Of a stretch of 64,000 nt of DNA, positions 24,165 through 32,215 are shown one piece after another (position 1 is the stretch's first letter; every line of letters starts with the position of its first letter). Origin of the DNA: Pacificoceanicola sp048553275 (GTDB lineage: Bacteria; Pseudomonadota; Alphaproteobacteria; Rhodobacterales; Rhodobacteraceae); the NCBI RefSeq assembly GCF_048553275.1, contig NZ_JBLZMW010000006.1, positions 140,317 to 204,316 of the forward strand. The letters are read 5' to 3'. Made by a program: the position numbers and the translations under genes. A model generated the notes under the pieces. That model made no database searches and was not told the DNA's origin. It worked only from the letters and a program-made list of their open reading frames with translations.

Positions 24165-24187
24165 GCTTCTTCTCTGTCCAAATATCC
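24165..24187. repeat. Interspersed repeat, copy B (inverted)
   Basis: Reverse complement reads GGATATTT, G, then GACAGAGAAGAAGC: identical to 4773-4795 except one base. It begins 6 bp after the stop of the FAD enzyme gene and is followed by a G-rich hairpin region (GGGGGCGAAGCCCC around 24210-24223). Confidence 0.6.
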
Positions 24188-24244
24188 TGGGGGAGCGCCG
24201 CAGGCGCGGGGGCGAAGCCCCGAACCGTCCGGCGCCGTCTCGCC

Positions 24245-26110
24245 TTATCCGTTTTCGTGAAAGAACGCGTAGATCCGTTCCGCGAGCGATTCCGATACGC
24301 CGTCAACTGCCTTGAGATCGGCAAGGTTGGCCCGGCTGACGGCCTTGGCCGAGCCGAAATGCGCCAGCAACGCCCGCTTGCGCGCGCCGCCGACCCCTGA
24401 AATCTCGTCCAGCGGGTTCTTCATATTGGATTTTGCCCGCTTTGCCCGGTGCGTGCCAATGGCAAAGCGGTGTGCCTCGTCGCGCAGCCTTTGGATGAAG
24501 TACAACACGGGATCGTTGTGGCGCAGCGCGAAAGGCCGCGCTCCGGGACGATAGAACTCTTCCTTGCCCGCATCGCGGTCCACGCCCTTGGCCACACCGA
24601 CAAAGGGCAGATCGTTCACGCCATGTTCGGCCATGATTTCGGCCACCGCCGAGATTTGCCCCGCGCCGCCGTCGATCAGCATGAGGTCGGGCCAAAGCCC
24701 CTTGGAGCGATCCGGGTCTTCCTTCAGCAGCCGTTTCAGCCGCCGGTTCAGCACCTCTTTCATCATGCCGAAATCGTCGCCCGGCGTGAGTTCTTCGCCC
24801 TTGATGTTGAATTTGCGGTATTGGTTCTTCATGAACCCGTCCGGCCCTGCCACGATCATGCCGCCCACGGCGTTGGTGCCCTGAATATGGCTGTTGTCGT
24901 AGACTTCGATGCGGTCCGGTGGGGCGTCGAGGGCAAAAGCCTCCGCCAGCCCGCGCAGCAATTTGGCCTGCGTCGCGCTTTCGGACATGCGCCGGGCGAG
25001 GCTTTCACGGGCGTTGCGCACCGCCGAATCCATCAGCTCGGCCTTTTCCCCGCGTTGTGGCACGCTGATTTCGACCTTGCGGCCCAGCTTTTCGCTCAAC
25101 GCCTCGCACATCAGGTCGTCATTCTCGATCCCGTGCGAGAGCAGCAGCAGGCGCGGCGGCTCTTTCTGGTCATAAAACTGACCGATGAAGGCTTCCATGA
25201 CTTCTGCGTGACCCACGTCGGGACCGACACGCGGATAGAAATCGCGGTTGCCCCAATTCTGGTTCGCGCGGATGAAGAAGACCTGCACGCAGGCCTGGCC
25301 GCTGTCCATATGCAGCGCGATGATGTCCGCCTCGGCCACGGTCTGCGGGTTGATCCCTTGGGCCGTTTGCACCTGTGTCAGGGCGCGGATGCGATCGCGC
25401 AGGGCGGCGGCGCGCTCGAACTCCATCGCTTCCGATGCTTCGGCCATTTGCGCCGCCAGTGTTTCCTGGATCTCAGTCGACTTGCCGGAGAGGAACCGTT
25501 GCGAGTCCTTCACCGCCTTGGCGTATTCGGCCTCGGAGATCTTGCCCACGCAGGGGCCGGAGCAGCGTTTGATCTGATACTGCAGGCATGGGCGGGTGCG
25601 GGCCTCGAACATCGAATCCGAGCAGTTGCGCAGCTGAAAACCCTTTTGCAGCTGTGACAGCACCCGGTTCACCGCCCCGGCGCTGGCGAAGGGGCCGTAA
25701 TAGCTGCCGCGCTCCTTCTTTGCACCGCGATGCTTCTTGATCATCGGGTAGGGGTGATCGGTCACGAGGATATTGGGAAAGCTCTTGTCGTCGCGCAGCA
25801 GCACGTTGAACTTCGGCTTGAGCTGTTTGATCAGGTTCTGTTCGAGCAGCAGCGCCTCTGTTTCGGTGCGCGTGGTCAGGAACATCATCGAGGCGGTCTC
25901 GGAGATCATCCGTTCGATGCGGCGCGAATGCTGGGCCGATGGGCGTGCATAGTTGCTGACGCGGTTGCGCAGGTTGCGGGCCTTGCCGACGTAGAGCACG
26001 CGGGACTGGTCATCGAGCATGCGATAGACGCCGGGGCTGCCGTCCAGCGTCTTGAGGTGGTCCTGAATGACCTCGTATCCCGTTCGAGCGGGGGGCGCGG
26101 CGTCTGTCAT
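24245..26110 (-). CDS. uvrC: Excinuclease ABC subunit C
   Basis: A 621-residue nucleotide-excision-repair endonuclease that makes both incisions with UvrB. The GIY-YIG domain is at the N-terminus (SPGVYRMLDDQSRVLYVGKA in part, about 26-45), the UVR motif near 205-240, the RNase H-like 3'-side domain with YDNSHIQGTNAVGGMIV near 407-423, and the C-terminal helix-hairpin-helix (ISGVGGARKRALLAHFGS) near 570-587. ATG 26110 follows AGGA and starts MTDAAPPARTG; codons further upstream run into the promoter. A DnaA box overlaps the likely promoter at 26176-26204. Confidence 0.96.
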   Translation of the reverse strand: MTDAAPPARTGYEVIQDHLKTLDGSPGVYRMLDDQSRVLYVGKARNLRNRVSNYARPSAQHSRRIERMISETASMMFLTTRTETEALLLEQNLIKQLKPKFNVLLRDDKSFPNILVTDHPYPMIKKHRGAKKERGSYYGPFASAGAVNRVLSQLQKGFQLRNCSDSMFEARTRPCLQYQIKRCSGPCVGKISEAEYAKAVKDSQRFLSGKSTEIQETLAAQMAEASEAMEFERAAALRDRIRALTQVQTAQGINPQTVAEADIIALHMDSGQACVQVFFIRANQNWGNRDFYPRVGPDVGHAEVMEAFIGQFYDQKEPPRLLLLSHGIENDDLMCEALSEKLGRKVEISVPQRGEKAELMDSAVRNARESLARRMSESATQAKLLRGLAEAFALDAPPDRIEVYDNSHIQGTNAVGGMIVAGPDGFMKNQYRKFNIKGEELTPGDDFGMMKEVLNRRLKRLLKEDPDRSKGLWPDLMLIDGGAGQISAVAEIMAEHGVNDLPFVGVAKGVDRDAGKEEFYRPGARPFALRHNDPVLYFIQRLRDEAHRFAIGTHRAKRAKSNMKNPLDEISGVGGARKRALLAHFGSAKAVSRANLADLKAVDGVSESLAERIYAFFHENG

Positions 26111-26175
26111 GTCGGTCCTGGTCTTAGCTTCCGATTCTGCCCTTTGGCTGCAATAGCCCGGCGGGTGGTTCAAGG

Positions 26176-26204
26176 ACTATAACATCCACGGTTTCTGTGG
26201 ATAA
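26176..26204 (-). promoter_or_regulatory. Candidate uvrC promoter with a perfect DnaA box over the -35
   Basis: On the minus strand, TTATCC (26204-26199), 17 bp, then TATAGT (26181-26176). The bases 26204-26196 read TTATCCACA, the DnaA-box consensus. The box is one arm of an inverted repeat (ATCCAC 26184-26189 with GTGGAT 26197-26202). The predicted leader to the uvrC ATG is about 60 nt. The rest of 26111-26408 is AT-rich for this genome, with an A8 run near 26270, and holds no gene I can support. Confidence 0.5.
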
Positions 26205-26408
26205 CTCTGTAGGCAATCTGTCGGCGATTTGAAATTTTCCTTGTCTCAACAGGACTTCTTGGAGGTGCACAAAAAAAAGGCACACCTGTAAGCTGTTGAT
26301 TTTGCTTATACAAAAACATTGACGCTGCAAGCTACTGAGAATCTTAAGATATTTGTAACGTTTCCGTAACGTCCCGTTGGCCCGGTGCAAAACTTTTGGC
26401 TGCCGGAC

Positions 26409-27200
26409 CTATTCGACACCGGTTACATCGGGCGTTTCCCACGCAAGGTGCTGGCCTCCGTCGACGCAGAGCAGCTGTCCGGTGATCGCGGGCGAGTCGA
26501 GAAAATAGCCCAATGCTGCGGTGATATCCGCGGGATCGGCGCCGCGTTTCAGAACCGTTGCCGCGCGTTGGCGGGCGAACTGGTCGGTCTGCTGATGTTC
26601 GCCTTGCAGGGTCGGGCCGGGGCCGATTCCATTGACCCGGACATGCGGGGCAAGCCCCTGTGCGGCGGTCCGTGTGAGCGCCCAGAGACCCATCTTGGCA
26701 ATCGTGTAGCTGGCGAAATCCGGCGTCAGCTTGCGCACCCGTTGGTCGATCATGTTGACGATCAGCCCCTGCGCTCTTGGCTCGCCATGTGCGTCGATCA
26801 TCGCCTGGGGCACCTGCGCGGCGAAACCCTGCGTGAGGACGAAGGGCGCGCGCAGGTTGCTCTCGATATGGCGGTCCCAGCTTTCGCGCGATGCGGTCTC
26901 CAGGGTGTCCTTCTCAAAGATCGAGGCATTGTTGATCAGCACTGTGACCCGCCCGCCAAGCGCATCGGCGGCGCGGTCGATCAAGGTGCTGGTTTGCGCC
27001 TCGTCGAGAAGGTCGGCCTGAATGGCCTCGGCACGGCGGCCCATGGCACGGATCTCGGAGACGGTGTCTTCTGCCGCATCTTTCGAGCCGGCATAATGCA
27101 CGGCGACGTCATAGCCGCGCTCGGCCAGGTAGAGCGCCATGGCCCGGCCAAGCCGCTTGGCCGCGCCTGTTACCAATGCGTTTTTCGCAGCTGTCGTCAT
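26409..27200 (-). CDS. Short-chain dehydrogenase/reductase, FolM/pteridine reductase-like
   Basis: A 263-residue classical SDR. The cofactor loop is TGAAKRLGRAM (11-21), NNAS at 90-93 and the catalytic YTIAK near 166-170. The Arg in AAKRLGR suggests NADPH. TGAAKRLG plus the C-terminal GPGPTLQG-type loop recalls FolM/pteridine reductases that reduce dihydromonapterin or dihydrofolate; a general ketoreductase is the alternative. ATG 27200 lies 9 bp after the stop of the Ca/Na exchanger gene, so it is probably co-transcribed with it. Confidence 0.85.
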   Translation of the reverse strand: MTTAAKNALVTGAAKRLGRAMALYLAERGYDVAVHYAGSKDAAEDTVSEIRAMGRRAEAIQADLLDEAQTSTLIDRAADALGGRVTVLINNASIFEKDTLETASRESWDRHIESNLRAPFVLTQGFAAQVPQAMIDAHGEPRAQGLIVNMIDQRVRKLTPDFASYTIAKMGLWALTRTAAQGLAPHVRVNGIGPGPTLQGEHQQTDQFARQRAATVLKRGADPADITAALGYFLDSPAITGQLLCVDGGQHLAWETPDVTGVE

Positions 27201-27208
27201 GTCACCTC

Positions 27209-28159
27209 TCAGAATGCAAGAACCGCGGTCAGATAGGCCAGATATAGCGCGGTGAGGACGATGCCCCAGAGACGAGTGAGGTTTTTGCCAAGGTAGACGA
27301 ATGGGATCAAAAGCAAGGACGCCGCCAGCATGACCCAGAGGTCAAAGCTGAGGAAGGCGGGGTCCACCGGCATGGGTTTGATCAACGCCGCAATGCCGAT
27401 GATGGCCAGAAGGTTGAACAGGTTGGAGCCAATGACGTTGCCAAGGGCGACGTCCGCCTGGCGCCGCAGCGCCGCCATCACGGTGGTGGCCAGCTCGGGC
27501 AGCGATGTGCCGATGGCAACCAATGTCAGGCCGATGACCGTATCCGAGACACCATACATCAAGGCGATCTCCCGGGCGCTATCGACCAGCAGGCTGGCGC
27601 CATAGGGCAGGCCAATCAAGCCAAGCAGGAGATAGATGATGATCTTCCACCAGGGCATGTCCGGGTCCGCGCCTTCCGGTTCCTCCAAGTCCTCTTCGAG
27701 ATCCCCGGCGCGGCGGTGGGCCAGGGCATCCCGCACCGCCATCCACAGGAAACCGGCCAGGACCAAAAGCAGGATAAGCGCCGCAAAGCGGTCGAACACG
27801 CCGCGAAAGGCCAGAGCGACGAAGAGCACCGTCGCCCCGATCATCTGAACAAAGCTTTTGCGTGTGTCGCATTCGGCGGTGTGCATGACCGCGATCATTG
27901 CCGGAATGCCCAGGACAAGCAGCACATTGGCGGTGTTGGAGCCCACGACGTTGCCAAGCGCAATGCCCGGCACACCGTCAAGCGCGGCTTTGATCGAAAT
28001 CAGCAATTCCGGCGCGGAGGTGCCGAAGGCCACGATCGTCAGGCTGACGATCAGGGCCGGGATTCCGATGCGCAGGCTTAGGTTTACCGCTCCTTTGACG
28101 AGCGCATCGCCGGCCAGAAGCAGGATCACGAGACCCAGGATCGCGTAGGCAAATACCAT
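27209..28159 (-). CDS. Calcium/sodium antiporter (CaCA superfamily, YrbG-like)
   Basis: A 316-residue inner-membrane exchanger with ten predicted membrane segments in two inverted alpha-repeats. The two ion-binding motifs are AFGTSAPELLIS (about 41-52) and AIGTSLPELATTV (about 217-229), each followed by GNVVGSN or GNVIGSN. A charged cytoplasmic loop (EEDLEEPEGADPD) separates the halves near 150-165. ATG 28159 starts MVFAYAILG; the long in-frame extension upstream overlaps the next gene and is rejected. It is likely to export Ca2+ or exchange Na+, and the ion is not certain. Confidence 0.92.
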   Translation of the reverse strand: MVFAYAILGLVILLLAGDALVKGAVNLSLRIGIPALIVSLTIVAFGTSAPELLISIKAALDGVPGIALGNVVGSNTANVLLVLGIPAMIAVMHTAECDTRKSFVQMIGATVLFVALAFRGVFDRFAALILLLVLAGFLWMAVRDALAHRRAGDLEEDLEEPEGADPDMPWWKIIIYLLLGLIGLPYGASLLVDSAREIALMYGVSDTVIGLTLVAIGTSLPELATTVMAALRRQADVALGNVIGSNLFNLLAIIGIAALIKPMPVDPAFLSFDLWVMLAASLLLIPFVYLGKNLTRLWGIVLTALYLAYLTAVLAF

Positions 28160-28160
28160 T

Positions 28161-28334
28161 TCAGCTCTTTTTCTTGGGGGGTCCGCAGGGGCACGGCGTC
28201 TTGCCGATCCGGAAGCGACCGCATTTCTTGCAGCGCGCATCGGCCAGACGTTGCCGCCCCGGCAGACGCAGCTTTCCGAACATCGCCAGAACGGCAATGA
28301 AGACGAGGAAGAGAGTGACGGCCTTTACCAGCAC
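28161..28334 (-). CDS. Small membrane protein with a C-terminal zinc-ribbon-like Cys cluster
   Basis: About 57 residues: one hydrophobic segment (VKAVTLFLVFIAVLAMF, about 3-19), a basic linker, then CKKCG and CPCG, a Cys4 set that could bind zinc, ending in PKKKS. The GTG start at 28334 is proposed because it falls just after the upstream peptidase stop; a TTG at 28355 would overlap that gene by 20 bp. The stop is 1 bp before the exchanger start codon, so it sits tightly between the S49 peptidase and the exchanger in one operon. Function unknown. Confidence 0.7.
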   Translation of the reverse strand: MLVKAVTLFLVFIAVLAMFGKLRLPGRQRLADARCKKCGRFRIGKTPCPCGPPKKKS

Positions 28335-28335
28335 G

Positions 28336-29133
28336 TCAGAGGCCGAACCGCGCAAACTCCGCGCGTTCCTCGATCTCGGTCAGCGCGCCGCGTGCCATGG
28401 ACAGGCCAAAGCGCGGAAAGAAGGGTTTCCTCTCGGAGTAGCGCCGGAATTTGACCTTGTCGCCAAAGCGATCCTTCATCGTCGGAACCAAATGACCGAT
28501 GCCGTCGGCGAGGCCTTGGTCCACCGCGTACTTTCCGATCCAGATTTCGCCGGTGAACAAATCCGGGTTCTCCGCGAGCTTGCCCTGCCGCGCAGTTTTT
28601 ACATGCGTGATGAAGTTGTCATGCAGCTGCCCGAGCAAACGGTCGAGGCGGGCGACGTCTTCTTCGGTCTCGGGCTTGAAGGGGTCCATCATGGATTTCG
28701 ACTTGCCCGCGGTGTGAACCCGGCGCTCGATGCCTTGCCGCTGGAGGAAGACATGGGCACCAAAGCCGGAGGAAATCACGCCAATGGAGCCAAGGATGGA
28801 GCTTTCGTCCGCCCAGATTTCGTCCGCGGCCGAGGCCAGCCAATAGCCGCCCGACGCCGCCACGTCCTCGACAAAGGCAAACACCGGCACGCCGGTTTCC
28901 TTGGCCAGCCGCCGGATGCGCGCCCCGATCAGGGAGCTTTGTACCGGTGAGCCGCCGGGCGAGTTTATTTCGAGCGCCACAGCGACGGGTTTGCCTTTGG
29001 TGAAGGCTTTTTCCAGCAGGGACGCGGTGGAGCGGTCGTTGATCGAGCCGCGCCCGCCCATACCGATGGCGCCTTGTAGGCGCACCACGGCCACCGTCGG
29101 CTTGGACTTCAGAAAGGGTAGCCAGTTTTTCAT
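28336..29133 (-). CDS. S49 family serine peptidase (SppA/SohB-like)
   Basis: A 265-residue single-domain S49 peptidase, the short form of signal peptide peptidase A. Features are VAVVRLQGAIG (14-24), NSPGGSPVQSSLI (about 57-69) and the nucleophile Ser in AASGGYWLASAADEI (about 90-104), with the general-base Lys expected later in the domain. There is no obvious long N-terminal anchor, so it may be cytoplasmic or peripheral. It leads an operon with the small Cys4 membrane protein, the exchanger and the SDR. The likely role is degradation of leftover signal peptides or membrane fragments. Confidence 0.88.
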   Translation of the reverse strand: MKNWLPFLKSKPTVAVVRLQGAIGMGGRGSINDRSTASLLEKAFTKGKPVAVALEINSPGGSPVQSSLIGARIRRLAKETGVPVFAFVEDVAASGGYWLASAADEIWADESSILGSIGVISSGFGAHVFLQRQGIERRVHTAGKSKSMMDPFKPETEEDVARLDRLLGQLHDNFITHVKTARQGKLAENPDLFTGEIWIGKYAVDQGLADGIGHLVPTMKDRFGDKVKFRRYSERKPFFPRFGLSMARGALTEIEERAEFARFGL

Positions 29134-29283
29134 ACCGCGTGATGTAGAATGCAGGGGGGGCGGCTACAAGGCCAAGGCAAAAAGAAGCCGGTGACAGTGT
29201 TGGCAGAACACGGCCGCAGCACGCCAAAGCCCGCGCGATCCGTGGAAATCGGCGGGCTATTGTTGTGGGGGCCGGAGTTGGGG

Positions 29284-29727
29284 TCAGTCGAACTTGCGAG
29301 AGGGGGCAAGCACCTTGGCTTCGCCGATGACGACTTTCTTGCCATCGACAGAGCAATGACAGTCGAGCGTGACGCGGCGTTTGGCGATGTCGATGTCCGT
29401 TACCTTTACCTCGGCATAGACCATATCGCCGGGGCGCACGGGGGCCAGGAACTTCAGGCTCTGACCAAGATAGACTGTGCCGTGTCCGGGAAGCTGTTCG
29501 CCGATGACGGCTGAAATCAAACCAGCAGTCAGCATGCCATGCGCGATGCGCCCCTCGAAGATCGTGTCCTGCGCATAGTCATCGTCAAGGTGCACCGGGT
29601 TCCGGTCCGTCGAGACCTCTGCGAACATCTCGATGTCCTGATCGGTGACAATTTTGCGCAGATGGCGGGACATGCCCATCTCGATGTCTTCGATACAGAT
29701 CGTTCCACGTGGCAGATTGTCCAACAT
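29284..29727 (-). CDS. MaoC family (R)-specific enoyl-CoA hydratase-like protein
   Basis: A 147-residue single hot-dog domain. The hydratase-2 motif is present, with Asp41 and His46 in TDRNPVHLDDDYA (40-52), followed by IAHGMLTAGLIS (61-72). PhaJ-type enzymes hydrate trans-enoyl-CoA to (R)-3-hydroxyacyl-CoA and link beta-oxidation to polyhydroxyalkanoate. ATG 29727 follows GGAGGG; an in-frame ATG at 29739 has no site. It stands alone: the next gene upstream on this strand starts over 100 bp away after its own stop. Confidence 0.88.
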   Translation of the reverse strand: MLDNLPRGTICIEDIEMGMSRHLRKIVTDQDIEMFAEVSTDRNPVHLDDDYAQDTIFEGRIAHGMLTAGLISAVIGEQLPGHGTVYLGQSLKFLAPVRPGDMVYAEVKVTDIDIAKRRVTLDCHCSVDGKKVVIGEAKVLAPSRKFD

Positions 29728-29841
29728 CTGGCCCTCCATGACCCTGCTGCGATAGCATGACTGAGTAATAAATGCGCATTCATGCGCGCCCATTGGAAAT
29801 TTTATTACTTTGCGACCGCAGAAAGATCAAGCGTTAAATCT

Positions 29842-30714
29842 CTATGCAAGAGTCCCCATTGCAAAGGTCGGATTGATCATTTCCTTGGAAATATAGTCGT
29901 TTAGGGCATTTTTGTCCGGCGCTTGCGACGTTTTGGTTTCTTCCCGCGCCAGACCGCCGGTGATGAACAGGGAATCGATATCTTCCCCCATCGCGCCGCG
30001 AATGTCCGTTGCCGGGCCGTCGCCAATGGCCAGGATCCCGGCGTCCGTCACACCTTGGCGATGTTCGGCCAGACGGCGGCGGGCCAGATCGTAGATCGGC
30101 GGATGGGGTTTGCCGAAGTAAAGGCTCTCGCCGCCCATTTCGGTGTAGAGTTGCGCCACCGCACCGGCGCAAAATTCCCGCGTCTCACCGCGATCGACCA
30201 CCACATCCGGGTTCGCGCAGAGCAGTTTCATGCCCTTCTGCTTGGCATAGAGCAGTTGCGGGCGGTAAACGTCCGGCTGCGCATGCGGGTCTTCGGGGCC
30301 GCAACAGACGATGCCCTCGGCCTCCTCGAAGGGGACACGGGTGATGTCCACCGGGTCGTCGATCATGTTCAGCGGTTCGAAGAACGAGTGGTCATGCGGC
30401 TGGCCCATGAACCAGACCTTCTGTCCCACGACGCCACGAAACATCGCGGCGCGGGCGCTGTCTCCGGAGGTGGCGATGTCGTCATAGGCCTCCGTCGGGA
30501 CTTCGAAGTGATCGAGTTGCTTGGCGACCTCGTGGCGCGACCGGGGCGCATTGGTCACGAGGATAACCGCGCCGCCGCGCTGGCGATAGGCGACAAGGGC
30601 CTCCACTGCTGAAGGGATGGCCTTCTTGCCGTTGTGCACGCAGCCCCAGAGGTCGACGAAGAGCGCGTCATAGCGGTCGGAAACCTGGGAAAGCGCGGTG
30701 ATGATCTCGGTCAT
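29842..30714 (-). CDS. HAD-IIA family hydrolase (NagD-like, TIGR01459 type)
   Basis: A 290-residue phosphatase with the capped HAD fold. Motif I is DLWGCVHNG (21-29), with the nucleophile Asp21; the second position, usually Asp, is Trp-Gly in this subgroup. Motif II is VTNAPRS (53-59). Motif III/IV is YFGKPHPPIYD (about 196-206), then IGDGPATDIRGA (about 229-240). The substrate is unknown; related proteins act on small sugar phosphates, nucleotides or pyridoxal phosphate. ATG 30714 is monocistronic-looking and diverges from the UPF0262 gene. Confidence 0.9.
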   Translation of the reverse strand: MTEIITALSQVSDRYDALFVDLWGCVHNGKKAIPSAVEALVAYRQRGGAVILVTNAPRSRHEVAKQLDHFEVPTEAYDDIATSGDSARAAMFRGVVGQKVWFMGQPHDHSFFEPLNMIDDPVDITRVPFEEAEGIVCCGPEDPHAQPDVYRPQLLYAKQKGMKLLCANPDVVVDRGETREFCAGAVAQLYTEMGGESLYFGKPHPPIYDLARRRLAEHRQGVTDAGILAIGDGPATDIRGAMGEDIDSLFITGGLAREETKTSQAPDKNALNDYISKEMINPTFAMGTLA

Positions 30715-30894
30715 GGTCCTGTCCTAGAATGATTGCTGCTGTTTGGAGCATATGCCGCCGGATTTGGCCAGACTGTCAACGCCGCGTCGCGGACAGACGG
30801 TCCGTGCCCGGCGACGATACGGAGCCAAAGCAGGATATTGCCAAGGGGCGCCTCAGACTGCTATCAAAATGCTGCACCTGCGAAAGACCTTTGG

Positions 30895-31374
30895 ATGACA
30901 CACATTGCCCATATCGAACTCGACGATGGAGGCCTGCCGCCTCCGACGCCGGAGATCGAACAGGAACGCCGCGTCGCGATGTTCGACCTGATGGAGGAAA
31001 ACTCGTTTTCCCTGCCCAACCGGGATGACCGCACAGTGCCGAACGGGCCGTATAATCTTGGCCTGTCGATCCGGGAAAAACGGCTTGTGTTCGATGTGAG
31101 CACCGAAGGCCACGAGAAGGCGGCGGAGTTTCACCTGTCGCTTTCGCCGTTCCGGCAGGTGGTGAAGGATTACTTCCAGATCTGCAAAAGCTACTTCGAC
31201 GCGGTCAAGACTCTGCCGCCGAGCCAGATCGAGACAATAGACATGGCACGGCGCGGCATTCACAACGAAGGCGCGCGCATTCTGCAAGAGCGCCTCGAGG
31301 GCAAGGCAACCGTCGATGACGCCACTGCCCGCCGCCTGTTTACGCTGATCTGCGTGCTGCACTTCGGGGGCTGA
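30895..31374 (+). CDS. UPF0262 family protein
   Basis: A 159-residue protein of an alphaproteobacterial family with no known function. Conserved parts are IEQERRVAMFDLMEENSF (about 21-38), YNLGLSIREKRLVFDV (about 53-68), LSPFRQVVKDYFQICKSYF (about 83-101) and IDMARRGIHNEGA (about 114-126). ATG 30895 gives the family start MTHIAHIELDD; codons further upstream are non-coding leader. The next gene starts one base after its stop, and this pairing with a low-Mr phosphatase is frequent in alphaproteobacteria (from memory). Confidence 0.9.
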   Translation: MTHIAHIELDDGGLPPPTPEIEQERRVAMFDLMEENSFSLPNRDDRTVPNGPYNLGLSIREKRLVFDVSTEGHEKAAEFHLSLSPFRQVVKDYFQICKSYFDAVKTLPPSQIETIDMARRGIHNEGARILQERLEGKATVDDATARRLFTLICVLHFGG

Positions 31375-31375
31375 C

Positions 31376-31816
31376 TTGGCGGGACTTCCCCAATCGGTCC
31401 TGTTCTGCTGCGATCACAACGCGGTACGCTCGCCGATGGCCGAAGGCATCATGAAAAAGCTCTTCGGCACCGATGCCTATGTGCAGTCGGTTGGTGTCAT
31501 GAATGATCTGGAGATCGATGGGTTCGCCATATTCGTCTGTGAAGAGGTGGGCGTGGCCCTGTCGCGCCACCGCTCGCGCAGTTTCGAGGAGCTCGAACAG
31601 ATGGGCGAGGCGCTGTCAGGATTTGACGTGATCGTCACCTTGTCTCCCGCGTCGCAACGCCGGGCTCTGGAGTTGACCCGCTTCTATCACTTGACGGTGG
31701 AATACTGGCCGATCATGGATCCGACGTCGATTGGCGAAACGCGCGAGCAAAAGCTGAACGCCTATCGCCAGACCCGGGATCAGATCGAAAAGAAATTACA
31801 GGAAAAATGGGGGTAA
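31376..31816 (+). CDS. Low-molecular-weight protein tyrosine phosphatase / arsenate reductase family
   Basis: A 146-residue protein with the CX5R loop CDHNAVR at 12-18 followed by Ser19, and a later IMDPTSIG segment (about 113-120) carrying the likely general-acid Asp. The loop differs from the usual CxGNxCR form in having His-Asn-Ala-Val, and a second Cys (Cys11) just before the nucleophile. It starts with TTG one base after the UPF0262 stop, so its translation depends on termination there. It could dephosphorylate a protein or act as a thiol-dependent arsenate reductase; phosphatase is favoured. Confidence 0.8.
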   Translation: MAGLPQSVLFCCDHNAVRSPMAEGIMKKLFGTDAYVQSVGVMNDLEIDGFAIFVCEEVGVALSRHRSRSFEELEQMGEALSGFDVIVTLSPASQRRALELTRFYHLTVEYWPIMDPTSIGETREQKLNAYRQTRDQIEKKLQEKWG

Positions 31817-31819
31817 ACC

Positions 31820-32215
31820 ATGAGCCATGACGTGATCGAGGCCTATTTCGCGGCGTTCAATGCGGGCGATACCGAGGGCATGCTCGCCTGTCTCTCGGAG
31901 GATGTGGCGCACCACGTGAATGAGGGCAAGATCCGCACCGGCAAGCCGCTCTTCACCGAGTTCTGCGCGCATATGAGCCGCTGCTACAGCGAGGAGTTGA
32001 CGGACATGGTGATCTTCGTGAGCGAAGACGGCACCCGCGCCGCCGCCGAATACACCGTCAATGGCACCTATCTGCAGACCGACGCGGGACTACCGGAGGC
32101 GCAAGGCCAGAGCTATCGCCTGCCGGCGGGCTCGTTCTTTTCGCTGCGCGATGGCAAGATCAGCCGTGTCGTGACCTATTACAACCTCTCCGACTGGATC
32201 GCGCAGGTTTCCTGA
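31820..32215 (+). CDS. NTF2-like / SnoaL-like domain protein
   Basis: A 131-residue cone-shaped alpha+beta barrel domain (YFAAFNAGDTEGMLACLSED at 9-28 in part, the classic opening helix). The conserved second half is FFSLRDGKISRVVTYYNLSDW (about 106-126). Family members are isomerases, cyclases, hydrolases or non-enzymatic sensors. It starts 3 bp after the phosphatase gene and its stop overlaps the GNAT start (ATGA-type overlap at 32215), so the two act together in some way. The substrate cannot be told. Confidence 0.85.
   Translation: MSHDVIEAYFAAFNAGDTEGMLACLSEDVAHHVNEGKIRTGKPLFTEFCAHMSRCYSEELTDMVIFVSEDGTRAAAEYTVNGTYLQTDAGLPEAQGQSYRLPAGSFFSLRDGKISRVVTYYNLSDWIAQVS

Noticed and set aside
26176..26408. 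Possible replication origin (DnaA box plus AT-rich DNA)
   Set aside because: Only one good DnaA box and no dnaA, repABC or parAB nearby; a promoter-linked box is the simpler reading.
31376..31816. Arsenate resistance operon
   Set aside because: No arsB/acr3 or arsR next to the phosphatase-fold gene; its partner is UPF0262.
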